Source of the DNA: Candidatus Sumerlaeia bacterium
GTDB taxonomy: Bacteria; Sumerlaeota; Sumerlaeia; JADFCW01
DNA: 55,501 bases
Direction: 5' to 3'
Assembly: GCA_026415575.1 (NCBI GenBank)
Contig: JAOAGV010000018.1
Span: 1-55,501 of the forward strand
This document shows positions 15,623-23,558 of the stretch, piece by piece. The number at the start of each line of letters is the position of its first letter. Positions within the stretch are counted from its first letter, which is position 1. A program made the translations under genes and the position numbers. The notes under the pieces are model-generated. The model searched no databases. It was not told the DNA's origin and saw nothing but the letters and a program-made list of their open reading frames with translations.

Positions 15623-18397
15623 TCACCGCAGCGCATCGAGACGCCGCCTCAGTCCGGCCAGTTCGGCGGCGGCGCGCTCGTGTTTTTCGCGCTCGCGTGC
15701 AATTACTTCTTCCGGCGCGCGCGACGTAAAGTTCTCGTTGGCCAGTTTCTCCCGCAGCCGTTTTTCCTCGCCTTCCACGCGCGCAATCTCCTTGGTCAGA
15801 CGCGCCAGCTCGCGCGCGTGCAATTCCTCGCTGATGGGAAACGACACCGTGATGTCATGAACCATCCCCATGGCCCAATGCCCGCTGCCGGCATGTCCAT
15901 TCGCCTCGATGTGCAAGTCGGCCACAGGCAGCAAGGTGGCGATCATGGCACGATGGCGCTCGATCTGCGCGCGACGGTTTGCATCGGGAGTTGAAATATG
16001 GAGGTCCAGCCGTTCGCTTGGGGCGATGTTGAGCTCGCCGCGCAAGTTTCGCGCGCAACTGATCACTTCCTGCATCAGCGCCATGTCGCTTTCGACCTCC
16101 GGCGCGTTGTCCGCGGCAACCGTGTCGGCTCCCGGCCAGCGGGCCACCATGATCGAAGGCGATTCCAGCGCCCGCAGCATGGCCGCGACTCGCAGCTCCG
16201 CCCCTCCGCTCTGTTCATTCTGTCTATTCCGTCCACCGCGTCCATCCCAACGTTCCCGCAACGCCTGCCAGATTTCCTCGGTCACAAAGGGAATGATGGG
16301 GTGCAGGGTTCGCAGAGTCGCTTCGAGCACCACAAGGAGCACACGCTGGGTGTTGCGCTTCAGCCGCCGCTGCTCTTCCGTCGGCGAATCGCCCACATAC
16401 AGCCGCGGCTTGCACAGCTCCACATACCAGTCGCAGTACTGATGCCAGACAAAGTGATAGAGACTCAGTGCGGCGGCGTCGAACGCAAACCGCTCGAAGC
16501 CCTCCTCCACCTCGCGCACCGTGCGCCACAGCACGCTCAAAATCCAGCGGTCCTCGGTTTGCAGCAGCGACTCATCAATGCCGGCTGCGAGGTCCTCGCG
16601 CGACAGGTCGGCTGTGGTCATCAGCACAAACCGCGCGGCATTCCACAACTTGTTGATGAAGTTGCGATAGCCCTCGAACCGCTTCTTCGACAGATAAATC
16701 ACCGGCGTTTGGATGGCGTAGGCGCACAGCGTCATCCGCAGCGCGTCGGCCCCGAACTCCTCGATCATCTCCAGCGGGTCAATGATGTTGCCGAGCGACT
16801 TGCTCATTTTCTTCCGCGTCGCTTCGTCGAAGATCATGGCGTGGATATAGACATCGCGGAAAGGCACATCGCCGCAGAACTTCAGCCCCATCATGATCAT
16901 CCGCGCCACCCAGAAAAAAAGAATCTCGTGCGCCGTGACCAGCGTGGCGGTCGGGTAGAACTTTTTCAAATCGGCCGTCTCATCGGGCCAGCCCAGAGTC
17001 GAAAACGGCCACAGCGCCGACGAAAACCACGTGTCAAGAACATCGGGATCCTGCTCGATGTTCGCCGAGCCGCATCGGGCGCAGCGCTCAAGCGTCTCCT
17101 CATCCGTAACACTAAATTCATTGCACTCGCGGCATTGCCAGACCGGGATGCGATGGCCCCACCACAGCTGGCGCGAGATCGGCCAGTCGCGCACGTTTTC
17201 CATCCAGTGAAAATACGTGCTTTCCCACGACTTGGGGATGATGCGCACACGACCCTCGCGCACCGCCGCAATGGCCGGCTCCGCCAACGGTCGCATCCGC
17301 ACAAACCATTGCTCCGACAGATACGGCTCGACCACGTCGCCGGTCCGGTAGCAATGCCCGACTGTGTGGCGGTGCGGCTCGATCCTTTCCAGCAAACCGC
17401 GCGCCGTCAGATCATGGACCACACGCTTGCGCGCTTCAAACCGGTCCAGTCCCGCATACTGTTTTGTATTCTCGTTCAGCGTGCCGTTGGCATTGAGGAT
17501 GTTGACAAATTCAAGATTGTGCCGCCGGCCCATCTCGAAATCGTTGGGATCATGGGCGGGCGTCACCTTGACCATGCCCGTTCCGAACGACGGGTCCACA
17601 AACGGGTCGCCGATGATTGGAATCTCACGCTCCATAAGCGGGAGCACCGCCGTCTTGCCGATCAGATGCCGGTAGCGCTCATCGTCCGGATTGACCGCGA
17701 CGGCCGTGTCGCCGAGCATGGTTTCGGGGCGGGTCGTGGCAACGACAAGATAGTCCGACCCGTCCGAACTTTTCCCTTTCAACGGATATCGAATATACCA
17801 CAGATGCCCGTCCACCTCGCGGTGCTCAACTTCGTCGTCCGAGAGCACCGTCCGCAGTTTCGGGCACCAGTTGACCAGGTATTTGCCGCGGTAAATCAGA
17901 CCCTCGTCGTACAGCCGCTTGAAGACCGTCCGCACGGCGCGCGAAAGCCCCGGATCGAGTGTGAACCGCTCCCGCGTCCAGTCGCACGACGAGCCCAGAC
18001 GCTTGAGCTGCCGGATAATCGTTCCGCCATATTCCTCGCGCCATGCCCAGACGCGTTCGAGAAACTTCTCGCGTCCCAACTGGCGCTTGCTGGTTCCCTG
18101 TTTGACCAGTTGCTGCTCGACCACGTTCTCGGTGGCAATCGAGGCGTGATCCGTTCCGGGAACCCACAGCGCCGCAAAGCCCGCCATGCGTTTCCAGCGG
18201 ATCAAAATGTCCTGAATGGTGTTGTTGAGCCCGTGGCCCATGTGCAGAACGCCCGTGATGTTCGGCGGCGGAATGCTGATGGTGTAAGCGGGGCGCGGGT
18301 CGGCCGGGTCGGCGCCGAAAAAGCCCGACTCTTCCCAGAACCGGTACCATTTCTCTTCGATAGGGGCCGGATTGAATCGCGTGCTGAGTTCCGTCAC
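15623..18397 (-). CDS. valS: valyl-tRNA synthetase
   Basis: 924 residues, class I synthetase charging tRNA-Val in the cytoplasm. PPPNITGVLHMGHGL carries the HIGH-type motif (HMGH, 52-55), KMSKS is near residue 530, the editing domain lies between them, and the classic C-terminal coiled coil (EIARVEGEEKRLREKL...) ends the protein. The GTG at 18397 is preceded by GGAGAGG at good spacing and gives the family-typical N-terminus (TELSTRFNPAPIEEKWY); an in-frame start at 18478 would add 27 atypical residues. Around residues 715-731, between EEIWQALRER and the IMVARWP strand, there is an extra segment (WDGRGGRNRQNEQSGG) encoded by a tandem repeat otherwise found between genes. Confidence 0.97.
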   Translation of the reverse strand: MTELSTRFNPAPIEEKWYRFWEESGFFGADPADPRPAYTISIPPPNITGVLHMGHGLNNTIQDILIRWKRMAGFAALWVPGTDHASIATENVVEQQLVKQGTSKRQLGREKFLERVWAWREEYGGTIIRQLKRLGSSCDWTRERFTLDPGLSRAVRTVFKRLYDEGLIYRGKYLVNWCPKLRTVLSDDEVEHREVDGHLWYIRYPLKGKSSDGSDYLVVATTRPETMLGDTAVAVNPDDERYRHLIGKTAVLPLMEREIPIIGDPFVDPSFGTGMVKVTPAHDPNDFEMGRRHNLEFVNILNANGTLNENTKQYAGLDRFEARKRVVHDLTARGLLERIEPHRHTVGHCYRTGDVVEPYLSEQWFVRMRPLAEPAIAAVREGRVRIIPKSWESTYFHWMENVRDWPISRQLWWGHRIPVWQCRECNEFSVTDEETLERCARCGSANIEQDPDVLDTWFSSALWPFSTLGWPDETADLKKFYPTATLVTAHEILFFWVARMIMMGLKFCGDVPFRDVYIHAMIFDEATRKKMSKSLGNIIDPLEMIEEFGADALRMTLCAYAIQTPVIYLSKKRFEGYRNFINKLWNAARFVLMTTADLSREDLAAGIDESLLQTEDRWILSVLWRTVREVEEGFERFAFDAAALSLYHFVWHQYCDWYVELCKPRLYVGDSPTEEQRRLKRNTQRVLLVVLEATLRTLHPIIPFVTEEIWQALRERWDGRGGRNRQNEQSGGAELRVAAMLRALESPSIMVARWPGADTVAADNAPEVESDMALMQEVISCARNLRGELNIAPSERLDLHISTPDANRRAQIERHRAMIATLLPVADLHIEANGHAGSGHWAMGMVHDITVSFPISEELHARELARLTKEIARVEGEEKRLREKLANENFTSRAPEEVIAREREKHERAAAELAGLRRRLDALR
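16203..16252. repeat. 9-10 bp tandem repeat inside valS
   Basis: Plus-strand text CATTCTGTCTATTCCGTCCA followed by CCGCGTCCATCC: degenerate units of the YCCRTCCAC type. The same pattern is intergenic at 43665-43711. Here it is in frame in valS and adds about 16 residues. Confidence 0.6.
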
Positions 18398-18569
18398 TTT
18401 TCCTCTCCACGTTCGATATGCGGCAAATGATCTTTGGCTGCGATTGACCGTTTTCAATGGTTTTTTATGCCCACCCACCGCAACGGAGTCCCTCTAACCG
18501 GTTCCACATAGATTATTGTCTTGCATTGCGCCCCCCGAAACCGTATGCAACCCCCAAGGAGCGCAGAGA

Positions 18570-20237
18570 ATGGATGCCATGGAGAAAACCGACGCTGAAA
18601 AATTGATCCGCCTCGCCCGCCATGTCAGCGAGGTCCTTGCCTCGCCGGCCGACCTCGACCACGCGCTCGAAGCCACGGTCAATCTCCTGCGCAACGTTCT
18701 GGAAGCCGAGGCCTGCTCGATCATGCTTCTGGATGCCCCCGCCGGTGTCCTCCGCATGGCGGCCTCGTCGGATATCGAACGCGAAAAGTGGCCAACCATC
18801 AGCACACGGCTGGACGAAGGCTTCGCCGGCAAGGTTGCGCGCTCCGGCCGCCCCCTGCTGGTCCGTGAAATCGGCGATGACAGCCATCTGGATGCCGAAC
18901 GCCGCCGGCGTTACACCTGTCCATCCTTCATGTGCGTCCCCATGAAAAGCAAAGGCCAGGTAATCGGTGTCATCAATGTGACCAACCGTATCGGCAGCGA
19001 GCCCTTCTCGCGCGAGCAGCTGGACATGGTCACCTCGCTGGCCAATCTGATTGCTCTGGCCATCGAGAACGCCCGGCTTCTGGCCACCGCCGAAGCCATG
19101 GGACGGCGGCTGCGCGATGTGCTCGAAGGCATCGGCGACGGTGTCATCGCAGTGGATACCAACGGCGTGATCCTCCTGCACAACGAGTTGGCGCTCCACT
19201 ATTTGGGCGTGGAAAGCGGACGCTGCCTCGGCCGGCGCATCGAGGAAGTGGTCCCCGAAACCGTCCTGCCCGTCTTTCGCACCCTTTATGAGCGCACCCT
19301 CGCCGAACGCAGCCATATTCACGAGGAAGTGGAGTGGACGCCTCTGGATCAAACCGGCGCCACACCCCTGACGCTTTCGACCGCGCCGCTTTACCGCGAA
19401 GCCCGCGGCAATCTCAGCGGCGTGGTCTTTGTCATTCACGACATGACGCTCCATCACAAGCTGGATGAGCTGAAACGGATAGACGAGGCCAAAAACAGTT
19501 TTCTTGCCATTGTTTCCCACGAGCTGCGCACACCGCTGACGGCGATCAAGGGCGCGTCCCACCTGCTGCGCACCAAGCTGGCGCAACGCCTCGACCCGGA
19601 CAACCTCGAACTGCTCAAGATTGTCGAGCAAAACGCCGAACGGTTGATGCAGCAAATTGTCAATTTGCTCGACGTGGTGAACATCGAAAACCGCACGGCC
19701 TCGCTGACCTTGCGCCGGTTGCCCTTGTCGCAGATTGCCCGGCGCAGTGTGGCGCGGCTCCGCGATACGGCGGCGGCCAAGAACCTTTCCATCGTCGAGG
19801 ACTACTCGGCCGGCGATGCCGAGCTGCTCCTCGATGAGGAGAAAATCGCCCGCGCCCTCGACCACTTGGTGGGCAACGCCGTCAAGTTCACCCCGCGCGG
19901 CGGTCAAGTCACCGTGTGCACCGGCTCGTCCCGACAAGAAGCCTATGTGGCGGTGCGGGACACGGGTGCGGGAATTGATCCGGCTCTGCGCGACCAAATC
20001 TTCCGCAAGTTTGTGCAGGGCGAAAGCCATCTGACGCGGCAAAGCGGCGGCTGTGGCATCGGTCTCTACGTGGCCCGCGCTTTCGCCGAACTACACGGCG
20101 GCCGCATTGAGACCACGAACCTCGAAGGCGGCGGATGCGAGTTCCGGCTCGTCCTGCCGATCATGCATTTGCACGAAAACGCCAAGCAACCCGATGCTTT
20201 TATTGTGGATATTCCCAAAGCCGTGAGCACTTCCTGA
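18570..20237 (+). CDS. soluble GAF-PAS sensor histidine kinase
   Basis: 555 residues without membrane segments. GAF domain at about 20-170, PAS at about 175-290, HisKA with phospho-acceptor His317 in FLAIVSHELRTPL, then HATPase with NAVKFTPRGG (N box), DTGAGID (G1) and GGCGIGLYVAR (G2). AAGGAG upstream supports the ATG at 18570. It should sense a cytoplasmic small molecule or redox cue and phosphorylate the receiver proteins encoded next. Its place directly before a receiver, a sigma-54 activator and two pilin genes makes it the likely functional counterpart of PilS, though PilS itself is membrane-bound. Confidence 0.92.
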   Translation: MDAMEKTDAEKLIRLARHVSEVLASPADLDHALEATVNLLRNVLEAEACSIMLLDAPAGVLRMAASSDIEREKWPTISTRLDEGFAGKVARSGRPLLVREIGDDSHLDAERRRRYTCPSFMCVPMKSKGQVIGVINVTNRIGSEPFSREQLDMVTSLANLIALAIENARLLATAEAMGRRLRDVLEGIGDGVIAVDTNGVILLHNELALHYLGVESGRCLGRRIEEVVPETVLPVFRTLYERTLAERSHIHEEVEWTPLDQTGATPLTLSTAPLYREARGNLSGVVFVIHDMTLHHKLDELKRIDEAKNSFLAIVSHELRTPLTAIKGASHLLRTKLAQRLDPDNLELLKIVEQNAERLMQQIVNLLDVVNIENRTASLTLRRLPLSQIARRSVARLRDTAAAKNLSIVEDYSAGDAELLLDEEKIARALDHLVGNAVKFTPRGGQVTVCTGSSRQEAYVAVRDTGAGIDPALRDQIFRKFVQGESHLTRQSGGCGIGLYVARAFAELHGGRIETTNLEGGGCEFRLVLPIMHLHENAKQPDAFIVDIPKAVSTS

Positions 20238-20300
20238 AAATCAGGACCGGCTGTCGAGACCCGCATATATGCGGACAAATCCGAGAAGGAGAGGGAACCG

Positions 20301-20672
20301 ATGGTAAAAAAACGCATTCTCCTCGCCGATGATGAAGAAGACATCAAAACCGTCGTGGCAATGTTTCTGGAAGCCCAAGGCTACGAGGTGATCACGGCCT
20401 TTGACGGTTTGGACGCCCTGGAAAAAGTCCGAACCGAAAAACCGGATTTGATTCTTCTGGATATTATGATGCCGGTGCTCGACGGCTTCGAGGTATGCAA
20501 ACGCTTGAAAGAAAACGAGGACACAGCCCGAATCCCCATCGTAATCCTGTCGGCCGCCGCTCACGTCGAGTCGGTCAACCGCGGCCTGAAGGCCGGCGCA
20601 AAGGACTATATCGTCAAGCCGTTTGAACCCGAAAAACTGGTGGAAAAAATCGAGCAGTTCATTGGCAAGTAG
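20301..20672 (+). CDS. single-domain response regulator (CheY-like)
   Basis: 123-residue receiver with no output domain. Acidic pocket D10/D11, phospho-acceptor D54 in LILLDIMMP, Ser in VILSAAA and Lys106 in VKPFEP are all present. GAGAAGGAGAGGG precedes the ATG. It lies 63 bp after the histidine kinase gene, which is its probable donor. It could act as a phosphate sink or relay or control a protein partner such as a pilus motor. No target is visible in the window. Confidence 0.92.
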   Translation: MVKKRILLADDEEDIKTVVAMFLEAQGYEVITAFDGLDALEKVRTEKPDLILLDIMMPVLDGFEVCKRLKENEDTARIPIVILSAAAHVESVNRGLKAGAKDYIVKPFEPEKLVEKIEQFIGK

Positions 20673-20679
20673 TCTCTAC

Positions 20680-20760
20680 CGTGGCCTTTTGCCACGAGCA
20701 AAGATGTCGGAGGCAAGAGGTTGGAAGTTGGAAAAGATCTTCGCATCTTGGATAGATGTC
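20680..20760 (+). repeat. dispersed repeat family II, copy 1
   Basis: CGTGGCCTTTTGCCACG (hairpin) is followed by GGAGGCAAGAGGTTGGAAG and a TTGGAAAAGATC tail. A clearly related copy is at 52548-52630. It fills most of the gap between the receiver and the sigma-54 activator genes. Confidence 0.65.
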
Positions 20761-20837
20761 TATACGAAAGAGCCTAATTCAAGACAGCCCGAAAACGCCG
20801 CATTTGCTTTTTCCCATCTCCCTTCGGACCTGAGGCC

Positions 20838-22307
20838 ATGCTGGAAAAAACAGTCAGTGTTCTGGTGGCTGATGACGACAGCGGTGTTCGGTTCACCTTG
20901 GGCCAACTCCTCAAAAAAGAAGGCTATACGGTGAAGGAGGCGGCTGACGGCGATGAAGCCGTCGCCATGGCCGAGCGCGAGGATTTCGATGTGATTATCC
21001 TCGACGTCAGAATGCCCCGCATGAACGGCTTGGAAGCATTGGGGCGAATCCGCCGCATTCGGCCCCATACGCCGGTGCTCATCATCGCCGCCCATGGGAC
21101 GTCCGCCGTCGCACATCAGGCCATTGCTGCCGGGGCATACGATTATTTTACCAAGCCCTTTGACAACACAGAATTGCGCATTGTCGTCAAACGCGCACTC
21201 GAACGCCATATGCTGCAGCGCGAGATCGAGAGCCTTCAGCAACAGGTCGCCACGCTCAGACGTGTCCAAAAATTTGGCACCCTCATTGGTGGCAGCCGCG
21301 CCATGCAGGAAGTCTACGATCTCATTCAGCGTGTGGCTCCCCAAGACGTAACCGTGCTGATCCTGGGCGAAAGCGGAACCGGCAAGGAATTGGTGGCGCA
21401 GGCGATTGTGGATGGCAGCCCGCGACGCTCGATGCCCTTCATCAAGGTCAATTGCGCCGCCATTCCCGAAACCTTGCTCGAAAGTGAACTGTTCGGCCAC
21501 GAGCGCGGAGCCTTCACCGGTGCCGTGCTGGCCAAGCCGGGCAAGTTCGAGCTGGCCAACCGCGGCACCATTTTTCTCGACGAGATCGGCGAGCTGTCGG
21601 CCAATCTTCAGGTTAAGCTCTTGCGTGTTCTTCAGGAGCGCGAGTTCGAGCGCGTTGGGGGCACCAAACCCATTCGAGTGGACCTGCGTGTGCTGGCCGC
21701 CACCAACGCCGACCTCGAACAACGGGTGGCCGAGGGCCGCTTCCGCGAAGACCTTTATTTCCGTCTTAATGTTATTCCCCTCACGCTTCCCCCCTTGCGA
21801 AAGCGCCTCGAAGACCTGCCCCTTCTAGTGGAACATTTCCTCGCACTCTACAGCCAACAGTTCAACAAGGACATCAAGGGCGTGGCCCCCGAAGTCATGG
21901 ATTTATTCTTGAAATACCCATGGCCGGGCAATGTGCGCGAACTTGAAAACGTCATCCAGCGCGCGTGTATCCTCACCCAAGATTCGATAATCGGCACGCG
22001 TTGGCTTCCGCCGGAAATTTGCCAGCCGCAAACCGACCTCCATGATACCCCTCTGCCCGGTCTATATCGCCGAATCCTTCCGTCCGGGCTGTTTGACGAC
22101 GTATCTGTATCCCTTTCGCAGAAGATTGAGATTTTAACCGCGCAGGCAGAAAAAGAACTGATTCTTCGAGCTTTGGCCCAATGCGGCCACCGGCGCCAAG
22201 CCGCGGCCGATCTTCTGGGCATCAGTCGAAAAAGCCTTCACAACAAGATGACCCGATACGGTTTGCTGGATGAAAAGGCGGGTAACGAAGGTGACAAGAA
22301 TGTGTAA
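20838..22307 (+). CDS. sigma-54-dependent response regulator (NtrC/PilR family)
   Basis: 489 residues in receiver, AAA+ and Fis-type HTH order. Receiver: D12-D14, phospho-acceptor D56, Lys106; the usual Thr/Ser after beta-4 is Ala (LIIAAHGTS). AAA+: Walker A GESGTGKE (177-184), GAFTGA sigma-54 contact loop (224-229), Walker B IFLDEIGE (from about 245), R-finger region FRLNVIPLTLPPL. The C-terminal HTH is GHRRQAAADLLGISRKSLHNKM. It activates RNA polymerase carrying sigma-54. A matching promoter and pilin genes follow immediately, so by position it acts like PilR. Confidence 0.95.
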   Translation: MLEKTVSVLVADDDSGVRFTLGQLLKKEGYTVKEAADGDEAVAMAEREDFDVIILDVRMPRMNGLEALGRIRRIRPHTPVLIIAAHGTSAVAHQAIAAGAYDYFTKPFDNTELRIVVKRALERHMLQREIESLQQQVATLRRVQKFGTLIGGSRAMQEVYDLIQRVAPQDVTVLILGESGTGKELVAQAIVDGSPRRSMPFIKVNCAAIPETLLESELFGHERGAFTGAVLAKPGKFELANRGTIFLDEIGELSANLQVKLLRVLQEREFERVGGTKPIRVDLRVLAATNADLEQRVAEGRFREDLYFRLNVIPLTLPPLRKRLEDLPLLVEHFLALYSQQFNKDIKGVAPEVMDLFLKYPWPGNVRELENVIQRACILTQDSIIGTRWLPPEICQPQTDLHDTPLPGLYRRILPSGLFDDVSVSLSQKIEILTAQAEKELILRALAQCGHRRQAAADLLGISRKSLHNKMTRYGLLDEKAGNEGDKNV

Positions 22308-22481
22308 CGAGTTACCCATTTCCCGTCTTCCGGGTAAGGCAGGGCAGCATTGCCTTTTGTATGTTCCATTTGCAGAAATCTCCGAGAGTATTTCATAAAG
22401 TATTGATAAAAAAATACATAGAATCGAAACTCGAGTCAAAGAAACAATTAAAATTCGGTATTTCAGCGCGATTAAAGTTTT

Positions 22482-22497
22482 GGGCATAAGCCTTGCT
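22482..22497 (+). promoter_or_regulatory. sigma-54 (-24/-12) promoter for pilin gene
   Basis: GGGCATAAGCCTTGCT fits the TGGCAYGNNNNTTGCW consensus: invariant GG at 22483-22484 and GC at 22495-22496 separated by exactly 10 bases, with CA after GG and TT before GC. Transcription would begin near 22508, leaving a leader of about 46 nt with AGGAAGAGG before the pilin GTG. The upstream gene encodes a sigma-54 activator, as in pilSR-pilA loci. Confidence 0.8.
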
Positions 22498-22553
22498 ACT
22501 TTCATGTCTCGCAGTTCAGGGTACCTCAAAATAAAGAGAAAGGAAGAGGACCG

Positions 22554-22964
22554 GTGGAAAAGAGCTGCACCGACAACCAAGGGGTGAAAGGATTCACCCT
22601 CGTCGAGATTATGATTGTTATTGCCATCATTGGTATGATCGTAGCCATTGCCATTCCGGGGTTCATGCGCGCCCGCGAGGTCTCCCGTGCTACCACCTGC
22701 CAAGAGAACCTCATTAAGATCGAAGGCGCAGTGGACAGCTACGCGCTGGAGAACGATTTGACCGATGGGTCGGTCATTTCCGGCGGTTGGACAACACTGG
22801 TATCCAAGACGCTGTATCTAAAGCAAACGCCCAAGTGCAAAGCAGGGGGCAACTACGTCAGGGCTTTCACCGTTGGGATTGCCCCCAGCTGTACCTATAC
22901 ATCGCCCGGTTGGTTTAACACTCGTGGAAACCTTTACAAACACATAATCATCGAACACTACTAA
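22554..22964 (+). CDS. type IV pilin-like protein, paralogue 1
   Basis: 136 residues, GTG start behind AGGAAGAGG. A short leader ends in Gly before FTLVEIMIVIAIIGMIVAIA (prepilin peptidase site, Glu5 present), then the PGFMRAREVSRA helix and a small C-terminal domain with four cysteines (CQENL, PKCK, PSCTY region). The length is that of a minimal pilin. It sits directly downstream of the sigma-54 promoter, so is probably controlled by the adjacent activator. Likely a filament subunit (type IV pilus or pseudopilus). A close paralogue follows at 23070. Confidence 0.88.
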   Translation: MEKSCTDNQGVKGFTLVEIMIVIAIIGMIVAIAIPGFMRAREVSRATTCQENLIKIEGAVDSYALENDLTDGSVISGGWTTLVSKTLYLKQTPKCKAGGNYVRAFTVGIAPSCTYTSPGWFNTRGNLYKHIIIEHY

Positions 22965-23052
22965 TAACCTTGCAAACCCGAACCGCTTGCAACAATAACC
23001 AAAGCACCTGAAAAAAAGAAAGCAATTCAGTAACTTGAAACATGCTGCAAAG

Positions 23053-23063
23053 AAGGGAGGTGA
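23053..23063 (+). promoter_or_regulatory. near-perfect Shine-Dalgarno for second pilin
   Basis: AAGGGAGGTGA, six bases before the ATG at 23070, almost fully complementary to the 16S 3' end. This is stronger than any other SD in the window and predicts high expression of the second pilin. Confidence 0.8.
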
Positions 23064-23069
23064 ATTTAG

Positions 23070-23462
23070 ATGTTGCGCAAACGCGTGAAGGGCTTCACCC
23101 TCGTGGAGATCATGATCGTGGTGGCCATTATCGGCATCATTATCGCGATCGCCATCCCTGGCTTCATGCGCGCCCGCGAAGTATCGCGTGCCACATCCTG
23201 CCAGGAGAACCTGATCAAGATCGAGGGCGCAGTGGATCAGTGGGCCGTCGAGTATGACAAGAGCGACGGAAACACCCTCACATGGGCCGATCTGGTCGGG
23301 AAGACTCTTTATATCAAGAAGACCCCGCGGTGCCGCGGCGGTGGCAACTACCCCGCTACGCTGACCGTGGGCGTCACCCCGACGTGCGACTACACCGCTC
23401 CGGGATGGTTCGACACCCAAGGGGAGAAGTACAAACACAAAGTGCCTGACGCCAAGGATTGA
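23070..23462 (+). CDS. type IV pilin-like protein, paralogue 2 (probably major)
   Basis: 130 residues. Leader MLRKRVKG is cut before FTLVEIMIVVAIIGIIIAIA; PGFMRAREVSRATSCQENLIKIEG matches paralogue 1 nearly residue for residue, and the C-terminal domain keeps TPxCxxGGNY, TPTCDYTAPGWF and a GEKYKHK tail. Three of the four cysteines align with paralogue 1. Very strong SD and a strong terminator downstream point to a highly expressed subunit. No separate sigma-54 promoter was found in the 105-bp gap, so it is probably co-transcribed with paralogue 1. Confidence 0.88.
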   Translation: MLRKRVKGFTLVEIMIVVAIIGIIIAIAIPGFMRAREVSRATSCQENLIKIEGAVDQWAVEYDKSDGNTLTWADLVGKTLYIKKTPRCRGGGNYPATLTVGVTPTCDYTAPGWFDTQGEKYKHKVPDAKD

Positions 23463-23485
23463 TGCTGGCGAAAGGAAAACCCTCA

Positions 23486-23526
23486 GAGGGAGAGGAGGCC
23501 AACCGGCTTCCTCTCTCTTTATTTTT
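23486..23526 (+). terminator. intrinsic terminator after pilin genes
   Basis: GGGAGAGGAGGCC, a short AACC loop, GGCTTCCTCTCTC, then TTTATTTTT: a long GC-rich stem with one mismatch and a U-tract. It ends the pilin transcript and lies just before the convergent mannose-1-phosphate guanylyltransferase gene. Confidence 0.88.
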
Positions 23527-23558
23527 ATGACTTGCCCCGCCCTCTGTTACGGCCACAT

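Noticed and set aside
15998-18430. 810-codon plus-strand open frame antisense to valS
   Set aside because: GC-rich codon use on the opposite strand leaves few stops. The translation is Arg/His/Pro-rich without domain motifs, while valS on the minus strand is certain.
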